This document shows, one piece after another, positions 27,172-35,798 of a DNA stretch of 64,000 bases. The notes below the pieces were generated by a model, which was not told where the DNA came from, did not search any database, and saw only the letters and a list, made by a program, of their open reading frames with translations. Every line of letters starts with the position of its first letter. Position 1 is the stretch's first letter. Source of the DNA: Alphaproteobacteria bacterium (GTDB lineage Bacteria > Pseudomonadota > Alphaproteobacteria > RF32 > CAG-239). The stretch spans positions 62,001 to 126,000 of the forward strand of contig JAFVFB010000004.1 of NCBI GenBank assembly GCA_017475705.1, in the 5' to 3' direction. Position numbers and translations under genes: made by a program.

Positions 27172-28579
27172 TTTCTAACCGGGAGAGGGTTTCGGATTTA
27201 CCTAAAACCTCTGCTATTTCGCTTGCTCCGCCGGGGGTCGTTTCGAGACCGGTTAAAGCGATACGAACAGGAAATAGGACCTGTCCATTTTTCAACTCAT
27301 GCTGTGCAGCGACATCTTTTAGGCAATTGAAGATAGCCTCATTAGACCAATCATTGAGAGCTGCTAGAGCAGGAAGAGCGAGTTGGATAGCCTGACGTGC
27401 GATAGTAACATCCGTTTTCATTTTTTTATTAATAAAGAGATCTTCAGAGAAGTTCGGACGTTGTTCGATAAAGTAAGCGACCTGAGCAATATCTTTGAGG
27501 GTTTCGATACGGGGTTGCAAAACTTTAGAGAGAGCAACACGATTAACCTCTCTAGTCAAAAAGGAATCATACTCAAGGCAAGCGAGTTTATGGAATGAAT
27601 CAAAATCGAGAGCCCTGATATAGCAACCATTCATCCATTTTAACTTTGCGATATCGAAGATAGCCGGAGATTTATTAAGACGGTTAGCATCGAATGTCTG
27701 CTTGAGTTGGTCTAGAGAAAATATCTCCTGTTCAGTTCCAGGGTTCCAACCCAAGAGAGCGATATAATTAAGGATAGCCTGTGGTAAAAAACCTTTTGCG
27801 ACCAAATCTTGGAATGATGCATCACCATTACGTTTAGAGAGTTTATGTTGAGCGTCTTTCATCACCTGTGCGACATGGACATAGGTTGGCGGGGTCCACC
27901 CAAACGCCTCATAGATAAGGTTATATTTTGGGGTTGAAGAGATATATTCGTTACCGCGTACAACATGAGAGATTTGCATCAAGTGATCATCAATAACATT
28001 AGCAAAATTATAGGTAGGAAAGCCATCAGATTTCAGCAAAACGCCTTCATCGAGTTCATCATAGTCGATTTCGATATCACCATACACAACATCATGAAAA
28101 ATAGACTTACCTTTTTTATTAATGGTTTGGCGGATAACAAACGGTTCACCTTCAGCAACACGTTTTTTTGCCTCTTCAAGGCCAATAAGTTTACAAGGAT
28201 CCTTAAACTTGATATTAGCTTCTTCATCCTTTTGTTCGTCGGCTTCATTTTTAGAGCAAAAACAATAGTGTGCGCCGCCGAGTTCGACAAGTTTATGAGC
28301 ATATTGTTGATAGAGGGGCAAACGTTCTGATTGGATATAGGGGCCGAAGTTACCGCCGATATCAGGACCTTCATCCCAATTCATTCCCACGGTTTTAAGG
28401 GTATTATAAATAATATCCGTAGCCCCTTCAACGAAACGCTTTTGATCGGTATCTTCAATACGCAAGATAAACTGACCGCCATTAGATTTAGCAATAAGAT
28501 ATTCATAGAGAGCCGTACGCAAGTTACCAATATGCATATAACCGGTCGGGCTTGGTGCAAAACGCGTTCTAACAACCAT
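27164..28579 (-). CDS. gltX: Glutamyl-tRNA synthetase
   Basis: 471 residues from the ATG at 28579 (GAGGAG upstream; the longer frame to 28597 starts inside that element). A class I aminoacyl-tRNA synthetase that charges tRNA-Glu, and possibly tRNA-Gln if the organism uses the amidation route. RFAPSPTGYMHIGN carries the HIGH-type motif and KLSKRNG the KMSKS-type motif. The anticodon-binding C-terminal domain is present, ending in LETTPGGASEIAEVLGK. The final codon (TGC) and stop codon lie within or next to the hairpin element just downstream. Confidence 0.95.
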   Translation of the reverse strand: MVVRTRFAPSPTGYMHIGNLRTALYEYLIAKSNGGQFILRIEDTDQKRFVEGATDIIYNTLKTVGMNWDEGPDIGGNFGPYIQSERLPLYQQYAHKLVELGGAHYCFCSKNEADEQKDEEANIKFKDPCKLIGLEEAKKRVAEGEPFVIRQTINKKGKSIFHDVVYGDIEIDYDELDEGVLLKSDGFPTYNFANVIDDHLMQISHVVRGNEYISSTPKYNLIYEAFGWTPPTYVHVAQVMKDAQHKLSKRNGDASFQDLVAKGFLPQAILNYIALLGWNPGTEQEIFSLDQLKQTFDANRLNKSPAIFDIAKLKWMNGCYIRALDFDSFHKLACLEYDSFLTREVNRVALSKVLQPRIETLKDIAQVAYFIEQRPNFSEDLFINKKMKTDVTIARQAIQLALPALAALNDWSNEAIFNCLKDVAAQHELKNGQVLFPVRIALTGLETTPGGASEIAEVLGKSETLSRLEMC

Positions 28580-28729
28580 GATAACAAAACTCCTCATAGG
28601 ATTAGCAATTAAAGTACATAAGCAAAGGGATAAAGCAAGCGAGCCAAAAAGTAAAGTACAAAATCGAAGTTATAAAAATGGCCAAGCTAGAAAAAAGGAA
28701 GCAAGACAACAGCAAAAGGACTTTCCTCG

Positions 28730-28885
28730 AGCCGCCCTTCCCCATCATAAAAATTTAACCTGAAAAGCCACTTATGGCTTTTGCCACAGGCTTGAGAAAG
28801 TCTAGGCTAGACGTAGTGCCACGAGCTGATGTACCACAAAAGGGTACATACGCGAGTGTCGATGCGCCTATGACAGTGCTTTACC
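28730..28885 (+). repeat. Dispersed long hairpin element (B)
   Basis: It shares a module with copy A1: a pyrimidine-rich lead (GCCCTTC...CATCATAAAAATTTAA), a small hairpin AAAAGCCAC-TTA-TGGCTTTT, TTGCCAC, then a large arm whose centre is TGTACC/GGTACA, ending in GTGCTTTACC. It lies between gltX and the divergent gene at 28995. Confidence 0.7.
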
Positions 28886-28926
28886 AATCCCCTCCTACAA
28901 AAAATATAACACACCTCAAAAAAATC

Positions 28927-28955
28927 TTGATTTTAACTTCATGGTACGTTATAAT
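28927..28955 (+). promoter_or_regulatory. Sigma-70 promoter of the three-repeat protein gene
   Basis: TTGATT (28927-28932), 17 bp, TATAAT (28950-28955). Predicted start near 28962, giving a ~33-nt AT-rich leader with no Shine-Dalgarno sequence. Confidence 0.75.
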
Positions 28956-28994
28956 AATGTCGTTTTTTCGAATTATTATTTAAACAATTATATT

Positions 28995-29411
28995 ATGAGA
29001 CAATTAACACCAAAGGAACAACTCGAACTGTTTGATGCATTCGGGTTAGTGTATGTGATTGAGACCTACATTGAGCAAGGTTTTGCTTTTTGTGATGCTG
29101 CGCAGATACGTTTTCTGGACCTACCTGCACCGCTAACGGAGGACCATGTTTTACTTTATTTGGAGCAAGGTCACCAATTGTGTGAAAAAGCCGAATTAAA
29201 ACTGTTTGATTTGCGCTCTTATGAGCCGATTCTAGAGTATTATTGCTTTGCACAGGGGCACACGATGTACCCTAAAGGGCAATTACGGCTGTTGGACCTA
29301 CCGGAGAAAGACCGCGGTTTTATTAAGCGATTTATTCGCGTCAACCGTAAGACCAGCAATCTCTCGCCGGAGTTTGTTCAAAAAGCTCAGACCATGGGCT
29401 TTATTCACTAG
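28995..29411 (+). CDS. Hypothetical protein made of three ~38-residue repeats
   Basis: 138 residues from the ATG at 28995. The sequence is almost entirely three copies of one unit: YIEQGFAFCDAAQIRFLDLP, YLEQGHQLCEKAELKLFDLR and CFAQGHTMYPKGQLRLLDLP, each followed by a variable stretch. The pattern E/AQG...A/GQLRLLDLP suggests a small alpha/beta repeat fold. No function is recognised. The leader (GAATTATTATTTAAAC...) lacks an SD. A terminator follows at 29471. Confidence 0.75.
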   Translation: MRQLTPKEQLELFDAFGLVYVIETYIEQGFAFCDAAQIRFLDLPAPLTEDHVLLYLEQGHQLCEKAELKLFDLRSYEPILEYYCFAQGHTMYPKGQLRLLDLPEKDRGFIKRFIRVNRKTSNLSPEFVQKAQTMGFIH

Positions 29412-29470
29412 AAGATTTCATTAGTATTTCCTTCCCTGTGTGTTAGAGCCAAACGGCTCTCTATTCAAAG

Positions 29471-29507
29471 CGACTGTTTCCCTAGATGGAGAACGGTCGT
29501 TTTTTTA
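29471..29507 (+). terminator. Terminator after the three-repeat gene
   Basis: CGACTGTT pairs with AACGGTCG (one T-G) around a 13-nt loop, followed by eight T. A smaller GAGCC/GGCTC hairpin lies just upstream. Confidence 0.8.
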
Positions 29508-29529
29508 TATTTCAAGCAAAATCGCCACA

Positions 29530-29561
29530 AAAAATGCCTGCTCCCTAAGGGGCAGGCATTT
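29530..29561 (-). terminator. Terminator of the lipoprotein gene
   Basis: An 11-12 bp stem (AATGCCTGCTCC with GGGGCAGGCATT) with a 4-nt loop, followed on the minus strand by a run of T. It sits just after the stop codon at 29565. Confidence 0.85.
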
Positions 29562-29564
29562 AAT

Positions 29565-31229
29565 TTAATTATCACTATCATAGCGATAGAGCGGATTCAC
29601 ACTTTCCGATGTACGGAACAGCTCACCATCGAGGTAGCTTTCCACTTTCAGGAAGTGAGTTCCAACATAGGTACAGGCATGACCATTGTTGGTCGTGGTC
29701 TGCGGCTGATTTCGCTCAAAGGCAATTTCATCGCGCACCACCTTCACCTGCTGTTGGAAGGTCTTGGTCTCCATACTCCAGCCGGTTTCCGGATCGACAA
29801 ACTTCAGCGTCCGTGTTACAAACACGATTTCTGAATTGCTCATCAGATTCTGGTTACCGACATTGGCGTAGTACCTATCCCACCGCCAGATACGATAATC
29901 TGTCGTAATGCTCCAGTTGTTATTTGTTTTGACACCGCTTTCATTTTCCTTTTTGAAATTGGTGTCATCACGCTTAACCACTTTGGCCTCAGAAACACCA
30001 TAAACCACACGGCCTTTGATGTCTCCCTCCTGAACGACCTGTTCTGCATAAGACCATTTCTTGCCATCACTGCGCGTAATCGTCCCCTCCCAAATAATGG
30101 TTGAGTACGTATCCGCATCATACTTTTGATAAGTGCTGTCCACTTTATAAGTGTAAGACACCTCTTTCTCCAGCTTTTGATAATAGCGCGGATAGAGATC
30201 AAAAGTAACGGTTCGTGTTGCATCACTGCTGTGCGCAACCGTGTACCGATAGTGATCGGTGATGAGGTAGGTTTCCTCATCAACTTTGGTCGCTTTGCTA
30301 TCCACATATTCTCCCTTTACAATATACCAATACCACTCAGCATTGGTAGCATGCATATTGCGAATAGTGGAAGTTGCCGTCTGCGGGTCGTTGAAGCGAT
30401 CCATCCAGCGGATTTGATTACCGAGGCTATCGGTAACAGCCACTGGGGCATTTACTGGCACGCCAGCCTCTGTTAAAACAGTCTTGCCAAACTTACTGGC
30501 ATCAACTGTGACATACTGGCTGGCAAGCTGCAGCAGCACCCGTGAGGTGAATCCTGGCTGAGTTGCCGTCGTGACAGTTCCTGTTGAATACCCGATATGG
30601 TCATCGGTATTTATCAACGGCGTATCATCAACTTTTGCCCCTTTGACCAGCTGATAATAGAATGGTTTCATTTCTACCGTTCCAGCATCAGCCGTACCAT
30701 CGTGGAAATACTGATACGACACTTCATAGCGTTGAGTGATTTTGCGAACATCGTCACTCACAACCCCTACTTCATAGTCTTTGAAAATAACGTTAGTGAT
30801 TTCCACATGACTATCAGCAACCGCCGCATAGATATACCGCCATATGGCGTCAGAGATTTGCCCATCGCTGAAGGTAAAGCTTTTCACCCCACGATAAGCA
30901 ATAGAATCACCACTCGACGGCTGACGAGTGATTTCAGGGTTGGTCTGGCTGACCAGATCAGCCTTGCCGAGGTTTTCCCGCTCAACATAAATTCGCTCTT
31001 CATGCAGTAAAATCTGCACTTGAGCAAACAATGCCGACGTTGGGTGTTCCACGACGCTCACGTCAGAACCACCGAGCCAGTCATTGACCTGCTCTTGAAC
31101 GTAGCGAACTACTTTTTGAGGAGAAACCTCCTCGAAGGCACTCTGGCAAGAGACCAACGCTACTACCACCATGGCACAAAACCATTTTTTACCCACTGCG
31201 CAAGTGAGTATTCTTTTTAATTTCTTCAT
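29565..31229 (-). CDS. Probable lipoprotein, beta-rich, unknown function
   Basis: 554 residues. The N-terminus MKKLKRIL...VALVSCQS is a lipoprotein signal with Cys28 as the lipidated residue. An acidic patch (FEEVSP) follows, somewhat like Bacteroidota surface-export signals. The rest is beta-rich with internal duplication: YEVSYQYFHDG...VEMKPFYYQ and YRYTVAHSSD...FDLYPRYYQ are ~145 residues apart. The DNA is visibly more GC-rich than its neighbours and the A-rich leader has no SD, which suggests acquisition by transfer, perhaps from Bacteroidota (inference). No domain is recognised. Confidence 0.75.
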   Translation of the reverse strand: MKKLKRILTCAVGKKWFCAMVVVALVSCQSAFEEVSPQKVVRYVQEQVNDWLGGSDVSVVEHPTSALFAQVQILLHEERIYVERENLGKADLVSQTNPEITRQPSSGDSIAYRGVKSFTFSDGQISDAIWRYIYAAVADSHVEITNVIFKDYEVGVVSDDVRKITQRYEVSYQYFHDGTADAGTVEMKPFYYQLVKGAKVDDTPLINTDDHIGYSTGTVTTATQPGFTSRVLLQLASQYVTVDASKFGKTVLTEAGVPVNAPVAVTDSLGNQIRWMDRFNDPQTATSTIRNMHATNAEWYWYIVKGEYVDSKATKVDEETYLITDHYRYTVAHSSDATRTVTFDLYPRYYQKLEKEVSYTYKVDSTYQKYDADTYSTIIWEGTITRSDGKKWSYAEQVVQEGDIKGRVVYGVSEAKVVKRDDTNFKKENESGVKTNNNWSITTDYRIWRWDRYYANVGNQNLMSNSEIVFVTRTLKFVDPETGWSMETKTFQQQVKVVRDEIAFERNQPQTTTNNGHACTYVGTHFLKVESYLDGELFRTSESVNPLYRYDSDN

Positions 31230-31665
31230 TTTTTTTATTTTTTTTGTTAGACATATTCGTTTTGCGCACTTAATAGCCTTTATAATAATAAAGTAGAATC
31301 AGTACACAATAATTTCTTTTCGCGCATATTTTTACCATATTTTAGGAAGCAAGTCAAGATATTTTTTAGATTCTGTCTATTTTTTTAACATTTTGGCGAT
31401 ATGTATTTCCGCATTTTTATTTCTTTACCTTCTCCTAGCCATCCCTCCTCTCCTTCTCGTATTTTACCTTTTCTCTACACCTTCCTCTAACTACTCTTTT
31501 TCCACTCCCCACACTCCACTCAGAAATACCCCAACCCATCTGCACCGCCTCAACATTTTTTGCATATATCCATGCACATTTTCCCCCAAAAAGGCCTCCA
31601 TATTAACCTCAGATGATGTAATTACCTGCCACAAATATAAAGTTCGAATAAAATCCCATCTCTTG
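31230..31665. other. Intergenic region with promoter and C-rich, G-poor tract
   Basis: This holds the minus-strand promoter at 31329-31357 (TTGACT, 17 bp, TAAAAA) for the lipoprotein gene. From ~31430 to ~31560 the plus strand is strikingly pyrimidine-rich and nearly free of G. I see no supported gene; an ORF at 31393-31923 on the plus strand is translated low-complexity sequence. Confidence 0.55.
31329..31357 (-). promoter_or_regulatory. Sigma-70-like promoter of the lipoprotein gene
   Basis: Reading the minus strand: TTGACT (31357-31352), 17 bp, TAAAAA (31334-31329). A ~95-nt leader follows. Confidence 0.5.
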
Positions 31666-31703
31666 CACCAAAAAAGTCCGAAGAGAAAGAACTCTTCGGA
31701 CTT
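31666..31703 (-). terminator. Terminator of the Cys-rich protein gene
   Basis: A perfect 12-bp stem, AAGTCCGAAGAG (31674-31685) with CTCTTCGGACTT (31692-31703), a 6-nt loop, and a run of T on the minus strand. It lies ~30 nt past the stop codon at 31732. Confidence 0.9.
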
Positions 31704-31731
31704 ATATCAACCTAATCAGGTTATAAGCAAA

Positions 31732-33960
31732 TTACTTGCGCTTAGGAGCCGGCATCACTTCCGGAGCAACAGTTTCTTGCTTAATTTGCTCTGTCACTGG
31801 CTTATAGATTCTCTCGCAAATAGACAAACCGACACTCTTCAGCGCGACATCTGTCGGCAAGAACAAATCCATACCATTATCTGTCTGTTGAGCGGTATTC
31901 GAAACACCACTAACAGTACCTAATTTATCAATCAGCACACTACCGGGATAAACCTTGCTGACAAGCGTATCAACAATGATTTCCGTTCCCAATAAGTCAG
32001 AATAACGATAGCCATAGATTTTGCCATTATCTTCAAGATAACTCTTAGCATTTGCCCCATCTTGATGTCCCAAAGCAATAAAGCCTTCTTGGTCAACAGG
32101 CGGCAGTTGTCTGCTCAAAGAAAGTGGTGTATAAGACGCTGGCGTATCCAAATGCAACAAAGCGATATTCTTGTTTGGATTATAACGAACAGCCTTTGCT
32201 TTCAATACATTACCATTAATTGTCTTAACAGTATAAGTATTTTGCAATTTATTAATCAAGCTGGCTGATGTCAAAACAAACGAATCAGAGATTAACAGAC
32301 CGGTTCCTTGTTTACCCAAAGCGTTGGTAATATCGACCACAGAGCCACGGATTTTCAGCATATTTTCCGGACTAAGTTCCTCGTAAGGATCGCGATCAAC
32401 CACACACAAGGTATTATCTATACGGATAAGGTCATACCACTCTTCGCAGCTTGGGTCTGAAACGACATTACCGTTTTCATCAATACAATTTTCGATGACA
32501 CGGTGAGTTTCGACAATACCGCTTTTTTCTTCAACTTGCGGTTCAATCTTGACGTTTTTAACCTCTACTTCGCTCTTTTCTTCGATTTGCGGCACATATT
32601 TTACCACTTCAACCTTTGGCTGCACAGGTTGACTGCAGTCTTCGCGGCAACTATTCGTGCATTGACCGGTACTTTCATCACAGGTTTCTGTACAGATTTT
32701 GCGGCACTTAGGCTGCTGGCAAGTTTTTGTGCATTGAACTTGGCAAGCTGGCTGTGGGCAAACTGGTTGACATACTTGTTGGCACACTGGTGCAGGTGTC
32801 TCGATTCTCGTCTTAGTAATTATCTTTTGTTCGATAATCTTCTTTTTAGTTTTAACATCAACGAATTCTTCGACTTTCGGTTCTGTCTTAACCGGCATTG
32901 CACACGGGCAAACTGGTTGAGGACATGTACAAACCGGCTGTGTGCAAATGCAAGGCTGTTGAACAGCACAAGGACAAATCGGCTGTGGCATCATAACAGG
33001 TTGTGCCATCATCAACGGGCAAACAGGCTGACCACATGGTGTAGCGACAGGCGCTGGCTGTGCCACAGCACATTTACCCGGATTATATTTAGCATCATAG
33101 GCCACCAAAGCAGCACGTTCACGAGCCTGTTCATCTGCACTAACATGCTGTTTCAACTGAGCTTCAAATCCTGGCAAAGAACTCAACCGTGCAGCTGCAT
33201 CAGCAAAAGCTTCTTCAGCCAACTTAATTTCGCCATCATAAACCCCTTCGGTAACTTCAGCATAACCGGTTGTAACACCTTTCCAGAAAACTTTAGTTTG
33301 GCTCAAGTTCATCAAGCGCCATGTAACTGTCATTTCAGCAGAGCCATCGCGTTTATTAGCCTGACTTGCTTTGTCCCAATCATACTCATCGCAAACATTC
33401 ATAAACAAGTTATTGATTTCCGCAGTCAACACATATTCAGGAAGTTGTACGCCTGGGTTAGACAAGCAGACATTCGGTATTTCCATAACCTTATAGCATT
33501 TGTCGGCCGCTTTACCAAAGACATTACGGAATCCCATATAATTTTGCATGATGCGACCTTGGTCTAGCATAGCTTTCTTAGCGATTCGCCGGCAACCGAA
33601 GATACGGAAACGATAGTTCCCAACCTGTTGTGCATAAGGATTAGCATTTTCATTCAATTTAAAATCAACATTTGTCAAAGCAAAACTAGCCATATCGCAA
33701 CATGTGCGCTTAGGACTTTTATATCTAGGTTCTGCAAATGCATAATTTTTCGTTTTAAAAGTAGGACAATTCGGACAGGTCCGTTTTTGTGTTCCATCGA
33801 CGATAGTCACTTTTCTTGCAGTTTTAGCCCTGCAATTCGTACATGTACCACCAGAAAAGATACTTCCGTCGGCATTATTTGCGGCCCAAACATTTTGAGC
33901 TGTCATCAACACCCCAAATGCCAAGAAACCGCTGAAAAAGATTTTCATTTTAGCTGACAT
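31732..33960 (-). CDS. Secreted Cys-rich protein with degenerate trypsin-like domain
   Basis: 742 residues from the ATG at 33960 (AGGAGAA upstream). It has a signal peptide ending in VWA-AN, CTNC and CPNC pairs, and a globular domain with CsgG-like outline (VTWRLMNLSQTKVFWKG...AEEAFADAAARL; tentative). A Cys/Pro/Gln-rich stretch of CPQPVCPCA-type units follows, then a charged linker and a C-terminal S1-like beta-barrel (GTGLLISDSFVLTSASLI, NKNIALLHLD, PGSVLIDKLGTVSGV). Where active trypsin-like proteases have TAAH, DIALL and GNSGGP, this has TSAS, NIALL and PGSVL, so at least His and Asp of the triad appear lost. Many disulfides and a periplasmic or surface location are likely. Confidence 0.75.
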   Translation of the reverse strand: MSAKMKIFFSGFLAFGVLMTAQNVWAANNADGSIFSGGTCTNCRAKTARKVTIVDGTQKRTCPNCPTFKTKNYAFAEPRYKSPKRTCCDMASFALTNVDFKLNENANPYAQQVGNYRFRIFGCRRIAKKAMLDQGRIMQNYMGFRNVFGKAADKCYKVMEIPNVCLSNPGVQLPEYVLTAEINNLFMNVCDEYDWDKASQANKRDGSAEMTVTWRLMNLSQTKVFWKGVTTGYAEVTEGVYDGEIKLAEEAFADAAARLSSLPGFEAQLKQHVSADEQARERAALVAYDAKYNPGKCAVAQPAPVATPCGQPVCPLMMAQPVMMPQPICPCAVQQPCICTQPVCTCPQPVCPCAMPVKTEPKVEEFVDVKTKKKIIEQKIITKTRIETPAPVCQQVCQPVCPQPACQVQCTKTCQQPKCRKICTETCDESTGQCTNSCREDCSQPVQPKVEVVKYVPQIEEKSEVEVKNVKIEPQVEEKSGIVETHRVIENCIDENGNVVSDPSCEEWYDLIRIDNTLCVVDRDPYEELSPENMLKIRGSVVDITNALGKQGTGLLISDSFVLTSASLINKLQNTYTVKTINGNVLKAKAVRYNPNKNIALLHLDTPASYTPLSLSRQLPPVDQEGFIALGHQDGANAKSYLEDNGKIYGYRYSDLLGTEIIVDTLVSKVYPGSVLIDKLGTVSGVSNTAQQTDNGMDLFLPTDVALKSVGLSICERIYKPVTEQIKQETVAPEVMPAPKRK

Positions 33961-33973
33961 ATTATTTGTTCTC

Positions 33974-35494
33974 CTAATTAGGTTTTCGAGCGAGCCTATG
34001 TCGATAAGACAAAGCTTCGATAAGATGCATTCTAGACACCTTTTTTTCATTTTGCAAGTCTCCAATTGTTCTTGCTAACCGCAAAATTCTCATCAAACCG
34101 CGCGCAGTTAAACCGCACTTTTCTGCCGATTCTGCAGCAAATTTACGTAAATTTTCATCCATATCCAAAACTTTTTCTAACACCTCACCTTTTAAATCTG
34201 CATTAACCGTCACGTCTTTTAACCCTAATTTATCGCATCTTTCTGCACAAATTTCCCGAACCATCGTTACTTTTTTCAACATTGTTGCGGAGTCGGTTCC
34301 TTTTTTATCATTAGTTAATTCATAAGGATCTGCGGCCGGCACATCAATTTGCATATCAAACCGATCCAAAAATGGCCCGGAGAGTTTTGCCAAATATTCA
34401 GCAGCACATCGCGGTGCCCGTGCACACATTCGTTCTGCCTCTCCCAAATGCCCACAACGACAAGGGTTCATCGCCGCCACAAGCTGAAAATTTGCTGGAT
34501 ATTCTGTATGGGCCATCACTCGCGCAATAACCGCTTTTTTATTTTCGAGTGGTTGCCGAAGAGCATCTAACGTCGCTCGCGCAAATTCTGGCAACTCATC
34601 TAAAAACAACACCCCATTATGAGCTAATGAAATTTCCCCTGGCACACCTTTGCGACCACCACCCACTAATGCCGGTGTAGAGGCACTATGATGCGGTGCC
34701 CGAAACGGTCTGCAAAAATCAATTGTATCCGTAAGCATCCCTGCCACCGAATGAATCATAGCGGTTTCAAGAGCCTCTCTCACTGTCATTTTCGGCAAGA
34801 TGGTAGCCAATCTCTCTGCCAGCATTGTTTTACCACTACCCGGAGGCCCAATCATCAACAGATTGTGCCCGCCGGCCGCCGCAATCAGCATCGCCCGTTT
34901 AGCACTTTCTTGTCCTTTAACATCGACCATATCAAACGGATAAACACCCTCGCTAATCACCGGCTTTTGGGGCCGCAAAATTTCCCCTCTTCCTTTAAAA
35001 TAATTTAACAATTCCAGTATGTGCCCTACTGGCAAAATTACCTCATTACTGCTCCAAGCAGCTTCTATTCCATTCTCCTTTGGACACACAATCCCCAATT
35101 TTTCACTCACAGCCTTCACTGCCGCCGGTAGTACTCCGTTAACTTTTTCGACACTGCCATCAAGTGAAAGTGCCCCCATTACCAGTAGCCCTTTCAGCTG
35201 TTCTGCCTGCACATACCCCATCATTCCCATCAAAGCTAACGCGATAGGCAAATCATAATGCGCCCCTTCTTTTAGCAAATCTGCCGGAGCTAAATTAACA
35301 ATCACATGGTCTGACGGAAAATCAAGTCCCAAAGCCATAAATACGGCACGAACTCTCTCCCTGCTTTCATTAACTGCCTTATCAGGCAATCCCACAATCA
35401 CAAATCCCGGTAAACCAGCACTCCGACTCACCTGAACTTCCACAATCTGTGCAGAAATGCCATTGAAAGCAGCTGTTTTAACACTACAAACCAT
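33974..35494 (-). CDS. comM: YifB/ComM family Mg-chelatase-like AAA+ ATPase
   Basis: 506 residues from the ATG at 35494 (AGGA upstream; the longer frame starts TTG-TTG). The N-terminal domain (GLPGFVIVGLPDKAVNESRERVRAV) is the LonC-like fold of this family, followed by AAA+ motifs MIGPPGSGKTMLAERL (Walker A) and GVLFLDELPEF (Walker B), and a zinc-like MNPCRCGHLG...CARAPRC loop. ComM is a hexameric branch-migration helicase that helps integrate transforming DNA. It lies 13 nt before the Cys-rich gene, which has its own ribosome site. Confidence 0.9.
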   Translation of the reverse strand: MVCSVKTAAFNGISAQIVEVQVSRSAGLPGFVIVGLPDKAVNESRERVRAVFMALGLDFPSDHVIVNLAPADLLKEGAHYDLPIALALMGMMGYVQAEQLKGLLVMGALSLDGSVEKVNGVLPAAVKAVSEKLGIVCPKENGIEAAWSSNEVILPVGHILELLNYFKGRGEILRPQKPVISEGVYPFDMVDVKGQESAKRAMLIAAAGGHNLLMIGPPGSGKTMLAERLATILPKMTVREALETAMIHSVAGMLTDTIDFCRPFRAPHHSASTPALVGGGRKGVPGEISLAHNGVLFLDELPEFARATLDALRQPLENKKAVIARVMAHTEYPANFQLVAAMNPCRCGHLGEAERMCARAPRCAAEYLAKLSGPFLDRFDMQIDVPAADPYELTNDKKGTDSATMLKKVTMVREICAERCDKLGLKDVTVNADLKGEVLEKVLDMDENLRKFAAESAEKCGLTARGLMRILRLARTIGDLQNEKKVSRMHLIEALSYRHRLARKPN

Positions 35495-35624
35495 CAACAA
35501 TCATCCTAATAAAATTTATCTACCTCCCGAATAGAACAAATTAAAAACAAAGTCAATATTTTTTTAACTTTGCACCTTTTCTTTTCAGAAACTAAATATT
35601 TTTTTTACCCCTAGGCAAAAGACC

Positions 35625-35798
35625 TTGACAAGGTGTCACCTCTATGCTAGCCAATAGAGCATAATGGTTATTCTAACCATATTTTTACTCTGCCCCAGCA
35701 GAGTTTTTTTATTTAACGGCATTTACTCAAACCTATGCCGTTTTTTTAATATAAAGAGTTGCCCCAAAGCAGCTCTTTTTTTTATGAAAGGAAAACAT
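35625..35798 (+). promoter_or_regulatory. Promoter and four-terminator leader of a phage-like operon
   Basis: TTGACA (35625-35630), then TAGCCA 17 bp later, and TAGAGCATAATGGTT (35655-35669), all matching the lysozyme leader at 51764. Four stem-loops with T-runs follow before the first ATG: ATGGTTA/TAACCAT (35664-35680), ACTCTG/CAGAGT (35687-35704), AACGGCAT/ATGCCGTT (35715-35742) and AAGAGTTGC/GCAGCTCTT (35754-35777). Such stacking implies strong attenuation unless transcription is made termination-resistant. Confidence 0.65.

Noticed and set aside
28669-28749. Small plus-strand ORF starting MAKLEKRKQDNSK
   Set aside because: No SD, and it ends in the leading module of hairpin element B; nothing supports translation.
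31393-31923. 176-residue plus-strand ORF
   Set aside because: A translated pyrimidine tract followed by antisense of the Cys-rich gene; it lacks a ribosome site.
32503-33567. 354-residue plus-strand ORF
   Set aside because: Fully antisense to the Cys-rich gene; its composition is the mirror of the repeats, and there is no ribosome site.
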